Of a stretch of DNA of 64,000 bases, positions 1 through 10,958 are shown in pieces. The stretch is from Zygnema cylindricum (taxonomy: Eukaryota > Streptophyta > Zygnematophyceae > Zygnematales > Zygnemataceae), in NCBI GenBank assembly GCA_037447655.1, contig JBBHKE010002013.1:98082-162081 (forward strand). The letters are read 5' to 3'. Position 1 is the first letter of the stretch. Each line of letters begins with the position of its first letter. A program made the position numbers and the translations under genes. Under the pieces are notes generated by a model. That model saw nothing but the letters and a program-made list of their open reading frames with translations. It was not told where the DNA came from and did no database searches.

Positions 1-1
1 T

Positions 2-55
<54 letters not shown>

Positions 56-60
56 TTTTT
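1..60. repeat. (TA)n microsatellite and T run
   Basis: The window opens with an uninterrupted TA dinucleotide run of about 45 bases followed by a T run. It has no coding content. Confidence 0.9.
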
Positions 61-1130
61 ATTCCATTTAAAACATCTTTTTCCCGTACACACTTGTCGG
101 ATTATGGATCTGACGGTTGCGATTTAAAGGTAAGATTCTCACCTTCCGATTGCCTGTCTCCATCTGAAAATCGGACAAATGTGTACGGTTAGAAATATGT
201 TTTATGAGGCTAAAAAGATATTAACTCTAATAGCGATGCACCGTTGTACTTTCTAATGTGTGATGCATGTGTAGCCACCGCAATTAATCAAAATTTGTCG
301 TTTAGCTCTTCAGCGTTACGAACGTAACCTATTAGCTAAAACTGTCTCTGTCCTTTGAAGTGCTGGCTCTCACACGTGACAGGAACACGTATCATTGGTC
401 GTCTAAATGTAACAGTACACCGCTAAAGTCGTCGTATTTACACGTCAGATTTGGTTTCAAAATTTCCGATACGACGAAAAAGTACTTTGTTATGGAACAG
501 GTGGAACAGGTTCAGTGAACTCGCCCTTGTCGTTTTGTGACCTTTTCCGAACCTCGGAACGAGATTCACCGCACGGAATCTGTTTAAAACCGTACGGACA
601 AAAGAGCGTACTAAATATCGTACTGTACCGTATTTTTGCATTGAAAGTTTGAAACCAAATCCACCGAACGAAACATAACATCACGCCCTACCAAAATGTA
701 CCGTACGATGTACGGACGAGTATCTAAATTCTCAACGAAAATAATTTCTGTTTCAAAAGCTCTCCGGATCTCCTCAAAAAACCATCAGTTTTCTTTTTTT
801 TTGATGTTTTTCTAAGTTTTCAAATTTTCTCCTGGTTGTTTCTCTTCTTCAGTTTTTTTTTTTTGCTACCGAATATTTTTTTAGATTATTTCCTTTTAAA
901 AAAAATTATCACTATTCATCATCATATTCCCATTTCTTCCAATTTTCTTTCTTTTCCAAAATTCTTTCATTTTAAAAAAAAAAAAAACAGAAGTAAAATA
1001 AAATACAAGAGAACAGCGGTACGGACGAGAAAACCCTAGAAAAACGTACGGCTTCTGTATTGCCCTGATAATCTGTACGGATTACTGTGCTGACTGTTTG
1101 TACGGATTTCGTACGGAACAGCCATGGCGG
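61..1130. other. AT-rich region upstream of sulfite oxidase, no gene supported
   Basis: I see no convincing exon here. The stretch carries repeated GTACGG hexamers, long T runs (about 775-900) and A runs. Near 220-245 a short sequence (CTCTAATAGCGATGCACCG) resembles the ends of the TA-inserted repeat family at 18328-18537. The promoter and first start codon of the downstream oxidase gene may lie here, but I cannot place them. Confidence 0.5.
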
Positions 1131-1148
1131 AAGAGGTACATCCTGTAC

Positions 1149-1207
1149 GGACCAAAAACGTACGAAAACGAACCACCTCGACATCCCGATAACCTGATTA
1201 ATGCAAG
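1149..1207 (+). CDS. SOX: sulfite oxidase exon 1 (visible part)
   Basis: The frame reads [19 protein letters not shown] and is followed by donor GTAAAG. It lines up with the N-terminus of plant sulfite oxidase just before the conserved KEPFN segment. The open frame continues upstream without an obvious ATG. An ATG at 1124 is in another frame. Joining to the next exon leaves the frame one base short. Confidence 0.75.
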
Positions 1208-4200
1208 GTAAAGATGTCTCAAATATAAATATATTTTTTACTTTTGTTTTTTTTCTTTTTTGCTTTTGGTTTTTTCTTTCGATTTTTTTTTCTTTTGATT
1301 TCGATTTTATTAATTCATTTTCTTTATTTTTTTTTTTTTTTTTTTTCCTTTTTGTTTTTTTTTATTGGTAAACCTTCTTCGCTTCCGATTTTTTTTTTTC
1401 CTTTTTTGTTTTTTTCCCACAAGGACTGTGAGATTTTTTTTTTTTTTTGAGTATTTTTTTACAAAGGGGAGTGGAGCTTTGCTGGACGGAATTGAAAAAT
1501 AGATAAACAAACAAGATAAATAAGACAAATAAGACAAATAAATAAAAAACAAACATATATGAAAATGATCATGTTTTAAAAGGAAGCGAAAATATTTATA
1601 AGTGCGAAGGATAAAAATTTGAATTTAGGATTTTGGGAATTTGAAAGTTTGAAAATTAGAAGATTTTCGAGTTTAAAAATTTGGGAATTCGAGAATGTGA
1701 GAATTTGAAAATTTGAAAATTTCATTCTTTGAAAATTTGGGAATTTAAAAATTTGAAGGGTTGGGAATTCGGTAGCTTGAAGATTTAAATATTTGGAATT
1801 TGGAAATTTGGGAAGCTGAAAATTTGAAATTGAAAATCTGAAAAATTGAAGATTGAAAAAGTGAAAATTTGACACTTGGAAATTTGAAGATTTTGGAAAA
1901 TTGAAATTTGGAAAATTTGTCTAATAGAGAATCTGGAAATTTGGGAGTTAAAAAACTAATAATTTGAATATTTGAAAATTTGAAAACTTGAAAATTTGAA
2001 AATTTGAAAACTTGAATATTTGGAAACTTCGGAAATTGAAAATTTGGAATTCTGGAATTTTAAAATTTGGAATTTTAAAATTTGAAAATCTGGGAAGTTA
2101 AAAATTTGGGCATTTGTGATATCGGGAGGTGATGGTGAAATTAGTGTGGATAGTAATGTTTTTGATCTTGTTTTTTTTTTTGCGGGGAGAAGTGGAGGTA
2201 AAAGGGGAGAAGTTTTTTTTCTTTTCCATTTGATGTGAGATTGGGATTTTTGGGATGAGAATTTTGATGTTGTCAATTTAACACTTGAATTTAAATGTTT
2301 GAATCTAAAAATTGGTGGCTGTTTGAAATTTGGTTTTGAGATATGTAAATTAAACATTAAATTTTCAACATCATTAAAACATTAATATATTGAAATGTTT
2401 AAAATATTGAAACACTAAAATGTAAAAACATTTAAAAAAATCAAAATATAAAACATTAAATAAAGAAAGTCAAAACATAAAAACAAAGAAAATCAAAACA
2501 TATTTATGTTTTTAATGCTATATTTTTTTGTTCCTTTTTTGAGATTTGGAAATTAAACATAGTGTTCAACATCATTAAAATGGTAAATATTAAAAACGCT
2601 AAAACATTAGAAAATTTAAAACATTAAGCAAGTGATGCATTAAAACTTGAAAATATTAAAAACACGAAAGTATCAAAACATGATTAAGGTTACAATATGA
2701 TCGAAACATAAAAACACTAAATATTTAAAACATTAAATTATTTTCATTAAAATGTTAGATCATGAGACCATCAAAACATTAAATCATTAAAACGTTAGGA
2801 CATAATTATTAAAACGTGAAATTATGAAATGTTTAAATTTGAAAATGTAAAGTCATTAAAACATGAAACATGACAACGTTGAAGCATTAAAAAATAGGAA
2901 AATTTAAACATTAAAGTTCCTTTTGTTTAATCCTCAAATTCCCCATTTTTCCGTTTTCTCATTTTCGAATTTTCCCATTTTCCCATTTTCCCATTTTCCC
3001 ATTTCCATTTTTCCATTTTCTCATTTTCTCATTTTTTCATTTTCCCATTTCAATATATCTACACACATATATACATACACACACACATATGTATATATAT
3101 AAATAGATGTATGTATATATATATAATATTTTAATTATGTTTTTTTGCCTTTTTTTGAATCCAGGAACCGTATAATTCCGAGCCTCCCCCGAATCGTTTA
3201 ATTCAAAAATTTATAACGGAGACAGATTTTTTTTATAAACGAAATCACGGACCCATTCCAGTTTTGGTTAACCCTAAAGAGTAATTTTAAATTACTTATT
3301 TCCTTTATTATTATTATTATTTATTTTTATGACTTTTTTGTAATTTTTTTTTATCGTGCTTTTCCACCGTCTTTCTTTCGTTTTGCACAGTTCTTCATTC
3401 TTTCTTTGATTTCCTTGTTTTTCTTTAATTTTATTTAACTTCTTCTATTTTAGTTCATATGTTTCTATTCTTGTGATTTGTTTTGATTTAATATTATACA
3501 TACTTTTTTTTTTAAGACGGTGTCACATATACAAATTTGCTCAATTTTGCTCAACTTTCAAAGTGTGTTATTTATTTATTTGTTTGTTTGTTTTTTTTTT
3601 TTTTCGGGCAGTTATCGGCTCCATATCGAAGGACTCGTTCCAAATCCATTTCTTCCATCTCTCTCGAGGAAATCAAGTAAGCTTCCCTGCTCCACCTCCC
3701 CCTTCTCCCCCCCCCCCCCCCCCTCCCTCTTCCGTCCCTTTTTCTCCCCTTACCCCTCTATCACCCTTCCCAGCCTCCTCTCCCTCTCCCCATTCTCCCT
3801 CCCACTTTCCCCCTCTCTCTCCCCCTCGGTCTCCCTCTCTCCCTCTCTCCCGCTCTCTCTGTCCCCCTCTTTCTCCCTCACTCTCCCTCCTATTACTTCC
3901 CCCTCTCTCCCTTTCTTCCTGTCTCCCATCTCCCCGCCTCTTTCGCTCTCACCCCCCTCTCTCTCTCGTGACCCCTCTCGCTCCCTCACCCCCACTCTTT
4001 CCCTCTCCCTGTCTTTCTCCCGCTACCCCTCTTTCTCCCTCTCCCCCACTTTCTCCCTCTCCCCCTCTCCTCTCTCCCTCTCCTTCCTCTCTCTCCCACT
4101 CTCCCCCTCTTCCCCTTCCCCCCCTCTTCACCCTCTTTCTCCCTCTCACCCTTTCTCCCTCTCTCTCCCCCTCTTTCTCCCTCTCTTTCTCCCTCTCTCT

Positions 4201-7200
4201 ATCCCTCTCTCCCTCTCTCCCCTCTGCCCCCCCCCCCCCTCTTTCCCTCTTTCCCTGTTTCCCTCTTTCCCTCTTTCCCTCTTTCCCTCTTTCCCTCTTT
4301 CCCTCTCTCGCCCTCTTTCTCCCACTCTTGCCTCTCTCCCCCTCTCCCCCTTGTCTCTCCCCCCCCGTCTCTCCCTCTCTTCTCCACTTTTTCGCTCTGC
4401 GCCCTCTCCCCCCCCCTCTCTCCATCTCCTCTCTCCCCCACTCTCCTACTCTTTCTCCCTCTGTCCCCCCTTCCCCCCCCCCCTCCCCCACTTTCTCCCT
4501 TTCTCCCCTTATTTCTCCCTCTCCCACCCCTTTCTCCTTCCCCCCCCTCACCCCGCCTCTCTCTCCCTCGCCCTCTCCCTCTCTCTCTCCCTTTGCCTCT
4601 CCCTCTTCCTCTCTCTCCCGCTATCCTTTGTATTTCTCTCCCTCCCTTCTTTATTTCCCCTTGTTCCATTTTTTATGTGATTTTTTCTTTTATTTGATTT
4701 CTCATGTTATTTTTGTGTTCTCTCTCCCTCTCCCCCCCCCTCCTTCTTGGTTTATTTTTGTTTCTCTTTTCTCTCCTCTCTCCCTCTCCCTCTCCTTCTT
4801 CCTCTCTCTCCCTCCTCCCTCCCCTCGCCCTCTCCCTCTCCCCCTCTCCCTCTCCCTCTCTCCCCCTCTCCCTCTCCCCCTCTCCCTCTCCCTCTCTCTC
4901 CCCCTCTCCCTCTCCCTATCCATCTCTCCCTCCCTGTCCCCCTCTCCCTCCCCCTCCCCCTCTCTCTCCTCCCTCTCCCTATCCCTCTCCCCCTCCCTCT
5001 CCCTCCCCCTCTCTCCCTCCCCCCCTCTCCCTCGCCCTCCCTCTCCCTCTCCCTCCCCTCTCCCTCCCCTTTCCCTCACCCTCTCCCTTCGCTCTCTCCT
5101 CTCCCTCCCCTCTCCCTCCCCTCTCCCTCATTTTGTTTTGTTCGCTTTCTCCTCTCCCCCCCCTCCCCCCGTTTCCTTATTCTTATTATTATTATTTATG
5201 TATATATATATGTATATATTTTTTTTACTTTTTTTTTTTTGCAGAACTTTACCAAAAGTGAAAATTGTCGAACTCTCAGGTTTCCCCAAAAAATTATAAA
5301 AAAAATAAAAAAAATCGAAAAAAAAACCGAAAAAATCCCAAAAAAAAGCGTAAGAATCCTGAGAAAAAAAGGAAGAAAATTGCAAAAAAAAAATACAAAA
5401 AAAAAACAAAAAGAAACAAAAGAAAATGGGGGTTGGTTGACAGTGCGCGGGAAATCGGAGGACGGAAATGTCGATCCGGAAATCCGTAAAGGGGGTCGGA
5501 TGGGGTTTAGGGGCCCTTGGAAATGGTAAAAACCCCTAAAACCCTAAAAAAAATAAAAAATTATGGAAATTAAATGTTTTATTAATAATCAGGTAAAAAA
5601 ATAGATTAATAAATGTATGAAATATTAAGAAAATGGATAATTAAATGGGTAAGTTTAGGGGTAAAGGTGGGGTTTGGGGGCCCCTTGGAAATGGTAGAAA
5701 CCCCTAAAACCCTAAAATTTAAATAAATAAACATGTAAAAAATTAGATAAACAATAGATAAAAAAAATAGTTAAAAACATATGGAAAAAAATAAGTAAAT
5801 GGATAATTAAATGTGTAAATCTAGAGGTAAAAGGGTTAAAGATGGGGCCCTCGGAAATGGTAAAAAAACCCTAAAACCCTAAAACCCTAAAATATAAAAT
5901 AAATACGTAAATAGTTTATTGCATTAATAAATGTATGTATAAAAAAAAAAAATAGATAAAAAAATAGAGAAATAAATAGATAAATAGTTAAATTTATAAA
6001 AAATGGATAAATTTATCAATAAAAGGGGTAAGGATGGGGTTTGGGGCCCTTCGGAAACTGAAAAAAAAAACCTAAAAAATAAAATAACATTGTAAATAAA
6101 TATAATATAAATATATAAATAATGATTTAAATAGGAACATAACTGGATAAATAAATCGATAAATGTTAAAAAAAATGGATAATAAATAGGTGAAAAGGGA
6201 AAATGATGGGTTTTAAGGGCCCTTAGAAACGGTAAAAAACAGTAAAACCCTAAAAATATTCGATAAATATTTAGATATATTTTTATATTTTTAAATAAAT
6301 GAATAAATAAATTGATAGTTAAATAAATCAACATAAGATAAATAAATAGATAAAAAGGGGTAGAGATGGGATTTGGGGGCCCTGGAAAACGGTTAAAAAC
6401 CCTCAAACCCCTTTTTTTTTTTTAAAAGTATGAGAGTAAAATAATAATAACAAAAAGATGATTATAAAGTAATAAAAATAAAAACAAAGTATGATAAGAA
6501 ACTGATAAAAAAAAATGATAACAAACTAATCAAAGTAAAAAAAAATAAAAATGATAATGAGCTTATCAAATAAAAAAAAAGTATGATAATAAACTTAGAA
6601 AATTAAAACAAAAGTATGATGAAAAATATTAAGTATGGTAATAAAATTAATAAAATTAAAAATAAGTATGAAAAATAGAAAAAATATTATATGATAAGAA
6701 ACAAAATAAATAAAATAAAAGAATGATAATAAACTAATAAACTTGAAACAAAAAAGGATGGTTTTTGAAATTTAGGTCAAAATTCTTGTTATCGCTAACA
6801 GTTTTTGTAAGTTTGGTAACAATTCGTGTAAACGCAAACAGTTTGTGTAAGGTAGGTAACATTTCTTGATATCGCTAACAATTTTTGTAATTTAGGTTAC
6901 AATTCTTGTTATCGCTAACCGTTTGTATAATTTAGGAAACAATTATTGTTATCGCTAACTATTTGTGTAATTTAGGTAACAATTTTTGTTATCGCTAACT
7001 GTTTGTGTAATTTAGGTCACAATTTTTGTTATCGCTAACAGTTTTTGTAATGTAGGTAAGAATTCTTGTTATCGCTAACAGTTTTTGTAATTTAGGTAAC
7101 AATTCTTGTTATCGCTAACGATTTGTGTAATTTAGTTAACAATTTTTGTTATCGCTAACTGTTTGAATAATTTAGGAATTAATTCTTGTTATCGCTAACA

Positions 7201-10200
7201 TTTTGTGTAATTTAGGTAACAATTCTTGTTATCGCTAACAGTTTGTGTAATAATAATCTCATATAAAAAAGATGTATGATAATAAGCTCAAATTAAAGAA
7301 AAAGATGAAATAAACTAATTAAATTAAAAAGAAATATGGCGATGAACTAAAAAATTAAAAATCTGATAATAAAACAAGATGATAATAATCAATAAAAGGA
7401 TGATAATAAAATAATATAATTAAAAAATAAATAAATTAAACAAATGAAAAAGGTAAACAAGTAAAAAAGAGTGGATATGATTTAAATGCATCAATAAAAG
7501 GTAAATAAATAAAATAAACAGGAAATGGATAAGTAAATAAAAGTCTAAATAAATATAAAACTAAAATAAATGAGGAAATAAGTAGATAAAGTCAAATTAA
7601 TAGCTAATAATGTTTATAAATTAATAAATAAGTCTATAAATAAATAGATAAAATAAGTGAAAGGAATAAGGAAAAGAATAAATAAATTAATGTTTGTGTA
7701 AATACATAAAGAAGTAAATAACTAAATAATAAATAGTAAATAATAAATGAATAAATAAACAAATAAAGAAATAAAGAAATAAATAAATAAATAAATTAAT
7801 TAATAAATAAATGAATAAATAAATAAATAAGTAACGAAGTAAATAAATAAATAAGTAAAGAAGTAAATAAAGACTATAAAATATGTAAGTAAATAATAAA
7901 GAAATAAATAAATAAGTAATTAAATAAATAAGTAATTAAATATGTTAGTAAATAAATAAATAAATAAAGAAATGAACAAATAAATAAAGAAACTGAAGTG
8001 AAAAACCCTAAAGCCCTAAAAAACTTTAACCCCAAAAAAATGGAAAAGGGGGGGGGGGGGGGGAGAGAGGGACTATGGGTGGGGGGGAGGGGGGGAAGAA
8101 GGGAGAGAAGAAAGCGTGGGGAGGGAGGGGGGAAGGAGAGAAGAAAGACTATGGGGGGGGGGAGAGGGAGAGGGAGAGAAGAAATACTCTGGGGAAGGGA
8201 GTGGAGGAGGGAGAGCAGAAAGCCACTGGCGGGAAGGGGGGGGGGGAGGGGGAGAAGGGAGACTCTGTGGGGGGAGGAGGAAGAGAGAAAATACTCTGGA
8301 AAAAGAAAGAAATTGAGGGAAAATATAATTTTTTCTAAGAGGGAGCTTTCCCAAAAAAAAAAAAAGTAAAAAAACAACAAAAAAAAAAAAAAAAAAAAAA
8401 AAAAACTATAACTACAAAAATACCTTTTTTTTTTTTTTTTTTTTTTTTTTTCAGGTGTTTGGGGGGGAGCTCTTTTGGCGGATGTTTTGGCTCTCGCGGG
8501 TGTAAAGGGGGGGTCTCTCTCCTCTCCCTCCCCCCCCCTCCTCTCCCTCCCCTCCCCTCTCTCCCGCTCCGACCTCCATGTGGAGTTTATTAGTGTGGAT
8601 GTCTGCAAGGTCTCTCTCTCTCTACCCCCCCTTTCTTTCTCTCTCTCTCTCTCTCTCTCTCGCTCCCTCTATTTCCCTCCATTTCTTCTCTCTCTCACTT
8701 TCTCTCTCATTTTATCTCTTTCTTTCTCTCTCTTTTTTCTTTCTCTCTTTTTCACTTGTCTCCGCCTCTCTCTCTTTGTATATTTCCGTCCTTCCTCTCT
8801 TTCTCCCTGTCTCTCTTCCTCCCTTTCTCGTCCTTATCCATTTTTTTCTCCCCCTCTCCCTCTTTTTTTTTAATTCCATTTTTTTTTAAAACAGACAACA
8901 TATTTAATGGCTGAAAAAAAACATCTCCTTATCTCTCTCTCTTCCCCTTTCTCTCCAGCTCCCTCTCTCCTGTCCCTCTCCTCCCTGTCCGTCTCCCTCT
9001 CCTCTTCCTCTCTCCCTCCAATTCCCTCTCTTTCTCTCTCCTCTCATTTTTCCCCTTTTTCTTCCTCTTTTTCTCCCTGATTAATTCCTATATATATTTT
9101 TTTGTTTTGCAGGAGGAGGGGGGAGGTCCGTACAAGGCCTCTGTCCCTCTCTCGAGTGCGACGTCGCCGGAGGCCCAAATCCTCCTCACTTACGAAATGA
9201 ATGGAAAAGTACGGTGTTTTTTTTTTTTTTTTATTTTTATTTTTTTTTTATTTATTTATGCTTCTGAGAGATACACACACACATATGTATATATATATAC
9301 ATGTTTATACATACATATCTATGTATGTAATATACACATATATATACATATACACACACACACATATATATATACACTTCTTTTATATTTTTTTTCTCGT
9401 TTTTTCATTTACTAGTTTGTTGTTTTTTGCGTGATTTGTCTTTTGTCTGTATGCTGCTCTTTTTTTGTCGTTTTGTATTTTTGCCATTTTTTGTCCTCCG
9501 GTTTCATTTTTTTTTCTGATTTTATCTTTTTTCTGATTTTTGTCGTTTCTGTTTTTTGTCATTTTCTGATGCTTTTTCTCTTTCTAGCTTTTGTTCTCTC
9601 TGATTTGTTTTTCCTTTCTCTGGGTTTTGTCCTTTTGTGATTCTTATCCTTTTTTTTAATATTTTTGTTGGTTTTTACCTTGCTTTTTGTCTCTTTGTAT
9701 TCTCGCTTTCTAATTTTTTATATTTTTTGTGTTTTGTCTTTTTCGAATTTCTCTCGTTTCTGATTTTATTTTTTTGTTGCTTTCTGTTGTTTTTCCTGAT
9801 CTTGTCCTTTTCTGATTTTTGTCGTTTTCTCATTTTCTTTCTTTTTGTTGTTTCTGCTTTCCATCGCTTTTCGCCTGATTTTTGTCATTTCACGAGTTCT
9901 CCTCTCATTTTTTGTCGTTTTATGTCATTTGTCATTTTGCCTGATCTTTTGTCTTCTTATGTTATTATTTTTTTTTTTGTTTCTGTTTTTTCCGATTTTT
10001 TTTGTTTTCGGTTTTTTCCGTTTTCGATTTTTTCCATTTTCAAATTTTTCCCTTTTTTTACTTTCTTGATCTGTGACCATTTCTATCGTTGTTATTTTTT
10101 TTTCCTGGCTTATTTTGTTGTTATCTGAGTTGTTTTTTTACCGTTTCCTGAATGGTTTTTTTTCATTTTTGAGTCGTTAGTTGTCATTTTCTGAGTGGTT

Positions 10201-10398
10201 TTTTGTCATTTTGAGGGGTTTTTTGTCATTTTCTGAGCGAACTGTTGTCGTTTTCTGAGTCGGTTTTTTTTTGTATTTTTGTGGCAGGAGCTCAACCGGG
10301 ATCACGGGTTTCCGTTGAGAGTGGTGGTTCCGGGAGTCATCGGGGCGAGGTCGGTGAAGTGGATACAAAAAATAGTCGTGAGATCGGGAGAATGTCAG
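1149..10398 (+). CDS. SOX: sulfite oxidase (molybdenum enzyme), 5' part of a multi-exon gene, 3' end lost in gap
   Basis: Sulfite oxidase uses a molybdenum cofactor to oxidise sulfite to sulfate; the plant enzyme is peroxisomal and lacks the animal haem domain. Eight exons match the plant protein in order: 1149-1207 (YENEPPRHP), 3165-3280 ([12 protein letters not shown]), 3612-3676, 5245-5279, 5444-5525 ([10 protein letters not shown], with the cysteine that ligates molybdenum), 8455-8609 (HVEFISVD), 9113-9208 ([19 protein letters not shown]) and 10288-10398 ([20 protein letters not shown]). Together they cover roughly the first 240 of about 390 residues. The C-terminal dimerisation domain is absent; a gap begins at 10949. 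All introns are GT..AG. The last five exons chain in phase (splices 5525/8455, 8609/9113 and 9208/10288), and so does the splice 5279/5444. Phase is broken by -1 at the 1207/3165 splice, by +2 near 3649 and by -2 near 5275. It may be a pseudogene or the reads may contain errors. The N-terminal start codon was not found. Confidence 0.88.
1600..2110. repeat. degenerate AAATTTG repeat block in intron 1
   Basis: Units of the form GAAAATTTGGGAATTTG recur with drift over about 500 bases inside the first sulfite oxidase intron. Open frames here are repeat artefacts. Confidence 0.85.
2350..2930. repeat. degenerate ATTAAAACATTAAA repeat block
   Basis: Short words such as CATTAAAAC and AAAACATTAAA recur every 10-25 bases in the same intron. 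No gene is seen. Confidence 0.8.
2938..3052. repeat. CATTTTCC short tandem repeats
   Basis: About a dozen tandem copies of TTTTCCCA-type units follow the ATTAAAAC block, ahead of a TATATACACA-rich stretch (3058-3125). Confidence 0.8.
3165..3280 (+). CDS. SOX: sulfite oxidase exon 2
   Basis: The acceptor is ATCCAG and the donor is GTAATT. The exon encodes [14 protein letters not shown] and [13 protein letters not shown], a hallmark segment of the sulfite oxidase molybdopterin domain. It ends in phase 2, which agrees with the start of the next exon. Confidence 0.85.
3612..3676 (+). CDS. SOX: sulfite oxidase exon 3, internally out of frame
   Basis: The first part reads [13 protein letters not shown] in the incoming frame. 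The last part reads SISLEEIK in another frame, and only that frame joins to exon 4 (TLPKVKIVE). Two extra bases near 3649 in a TTTCTTCC run explain the switch. The donor is GTAAGC, followed at once by a long CT tract. Confidence 0.75.
3685..5165 (+). repeat. CT-rich intron 3 of sulfite oxidase
   Basis: About 1.5 kb of almost pure pyrimidine (CTCCC, CTCTCTC, CTTTCCCT units) lies on the sense strand between exons 3 and 4. Long Ser/Pro/Leu open frames here, and Arg/Glu/Gly frames on the other strand, are compositional. Confidence 0.9.
5245..5279 (+). CDS. SOX: sulfite oxidase exon 4
   Basis: The acceptor is TTTTGCAG and the donor is GTTTCC. The 35-base exon encodes TLPKVKIVE, then needs two more bases to read ..LQ before the CAGNRR exon. 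This short deletion offsets the insertion in exon 3, so the total length is again a multiple of three. Confidence 0.7.
5444..5525 (+). CDS. SOX: sulfite oxidase exon 5 with molybdenum-ligand cysteine
   Basis: The exon begins TGC GCG GGA AAT CGG AGG, giving CAGNRR. The family's invariant cysteine ligand of molybdenum is its first codon. It continues through EMS and [12 protein letters not shown]. The donor is GTAAAA. The last 35 bases of the exon plus the donor are repeated several times in the following intron. Confidence 0.9.
5491..6415 (+). repeat. tandem copies of the exon 5 / donor-site junction
   Basis: The real exon end and donor (5491-5545, GGGCCCTTGGAAATGGTAAA, then CCCTAAAACCCTAAAA) are echoed at about 5666, 5841, 6031, 6204 and 6363. 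The spacing is 160-190 bases and each copy has drifted. Each copy is followed by CCCTAAA words and A/T-rich filler. The unit is therefore seeded from exon plus intron sequence. Confidence 0.8.
6775..7252. repeat. 40-bp minisatellite in sulfite oxidase intron 5
   Basis: About twelve tandem copies of a roughly 40-base unit built on TTCTTGTTATCGCTAACAG and TTTGTGTAATTTAGGTAACA. Copies differ by point changes. Confidence 0.9.
7255..8000. repeat. AATAAATA-rich low-complexity intron DNA
   Basis: A run of AAATAAATAAA and GATAATAA words with no coding signal, continuing the A/T-rich filler seen at 6420-6770. Confidence 0.8.
8044..8453. repeat. GGGAGA purine tract followed by A-run/T-run palindrome
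   Basis: 8044-8330 is G/A-rich. 8358-8405 is an A run and 8425-8451 a T run, which could pair as a hairpin just before the acceptor at 8453-8454. Confidence 0.75.
8455..8609 (+). CDS. SOX: sulfite oxidase exon 6 with CT-tract-encoded insertion
   Basis: The exon encodes [18 protein letters not shown], then a Ser/Pro/Leu-rich stretch, then [12 protein letters not shown]. The middle stretch is written by a CT-rich tract (about 8510-8575) and adds roughly a dozen residues relative to plant sulfite oxidases. The exon is fully open and in phase with both neighbours. The donor GTCTCT leads into another CT tract. Confidence 0.82.
8612..9100 (+). repeat. CT-rich intron 6 of sulfite oxidase
   Basis: CTCTCTC and CTTTCTC tracts fill the intron between exons 6 and 7. 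Confidence 0.85.
9113..9208 (+). CDS. SOX: sulfite oxidase exon 7
   Basis: The 32-codon exon reads [15 protein letters not shown] and ends LLTYEMNGK. It is collinear with the plant enzyme's segment after the HVEF(V/I)SVD motif. The acceptor is TTTTGCAG and the donor is GTACGG. It is phase 0 at both ends. Confidence 0.9.
9210..10286 (+). repeat. T-rich intron 7 with TTTTGTC(G/A)TTTTCTGA repeats
   Basis: A TATACACA microsatellite (about 9268-9375) is followed by some 900 bases of degenerate TTTTTGTCATTTTCTGAT units. Hydrophobic Phe/Leu open frames here are compositional. Confidence 0.85.
10288..10398 (+). CDS. SOX: sulfite oxidase exon 8
   Basis: The 37-codon exon contains [14 protein letters not shown] and GARSVKW, near-invariant in the family. 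The acceptor is TGGCAG and the donor is GTAATT. The next expected exon (GFFMQ..YKMFPP in relatives) is not seen before the gap. Confidence 0.92.
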
Positions 10399-10860
10399 GT
10401 AATTTTCCTTTAAAAAAAAAAATTTTTCAGGATATTTTTGGGATTTTTTTGGATTTTTTTGGGATTTGGTGGTTTTTTGGATTTTATTTGTGGGTTTTGG
10501 AGATTTTTTTTTTTTTTTTCGGTCAGAGCAAAGTCGGTAAAGTGAATTCAAAAAATAGTCGTGAGATCGGGAGAATGTGACGTAGGTTTCATTTAAAAGA
10601 AAATATATCCTGTTTTTCTTGTTTTTTAGGATGTTTTTGGGATTCTTTTGGTGGTTTTTGGATTTTTTTTGCGAGTTTTTCGTGTGTGTGTGGTGTGTGT
10701 TTTCCCCGATCTGGACCAGGTCTGTAAAAAATAAAAATCAGTGGATTTAGAAAACCGGTCCTGAGATTTGGAGAATTTGAAGTTTTTGTTTAATATTTTA
10801 TGCATTTATTTTTATTTATTTTTTATTTTTTTTAGCCGCTGAGGGATCCATAAAGTAGAT
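10340..10860 (+). repeat. degenerate tandem copies of the exon 8 3' end
   Basis: The exon end and donor region (10345-10470) reappears about 180 bases on, at 10525-10640. There AAAAAATAGTCGTGAGATCG is conserved exactly, but the donor is lost (GAATGTGACG). A more decayed third copy lies at 10708-10790 and traces of a fourth near 10836. Confidence 0.8.
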
Positions 10861-10948
10861 TAAAAAAATAAATAAAGAGTTATTTTTCACAAAAAAAAAT
10901 TCTGGTATTTTTTGAGATTTTTTTGGCTTTTTTTTTTTTTTTTTTTTT

Positions 10949-10958
10949 NNNNNNNNNN
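10949..10958. other. assembly gap (10 N)
   Basis: Ten N of probably arbitrary size. The missing 3' exons of sulfite oxidase are expected here or on another contig. Confidence 0.98.

Noticed and set aside
3473-5529. Long open frames (up to 608 codons) rich in Ser, Pro and Leu, with Arg/Glu/Gly frames opposite
   Set aside because: They come from the CT-rich intron; only the short exon pieces inside match a protein family.
5530-6415. CCCTAAA words as an internal telomere
   Set aside because: They are only two or three units long and occur at fixed places in a larger tandem unit seeded from the exon/intron junction.
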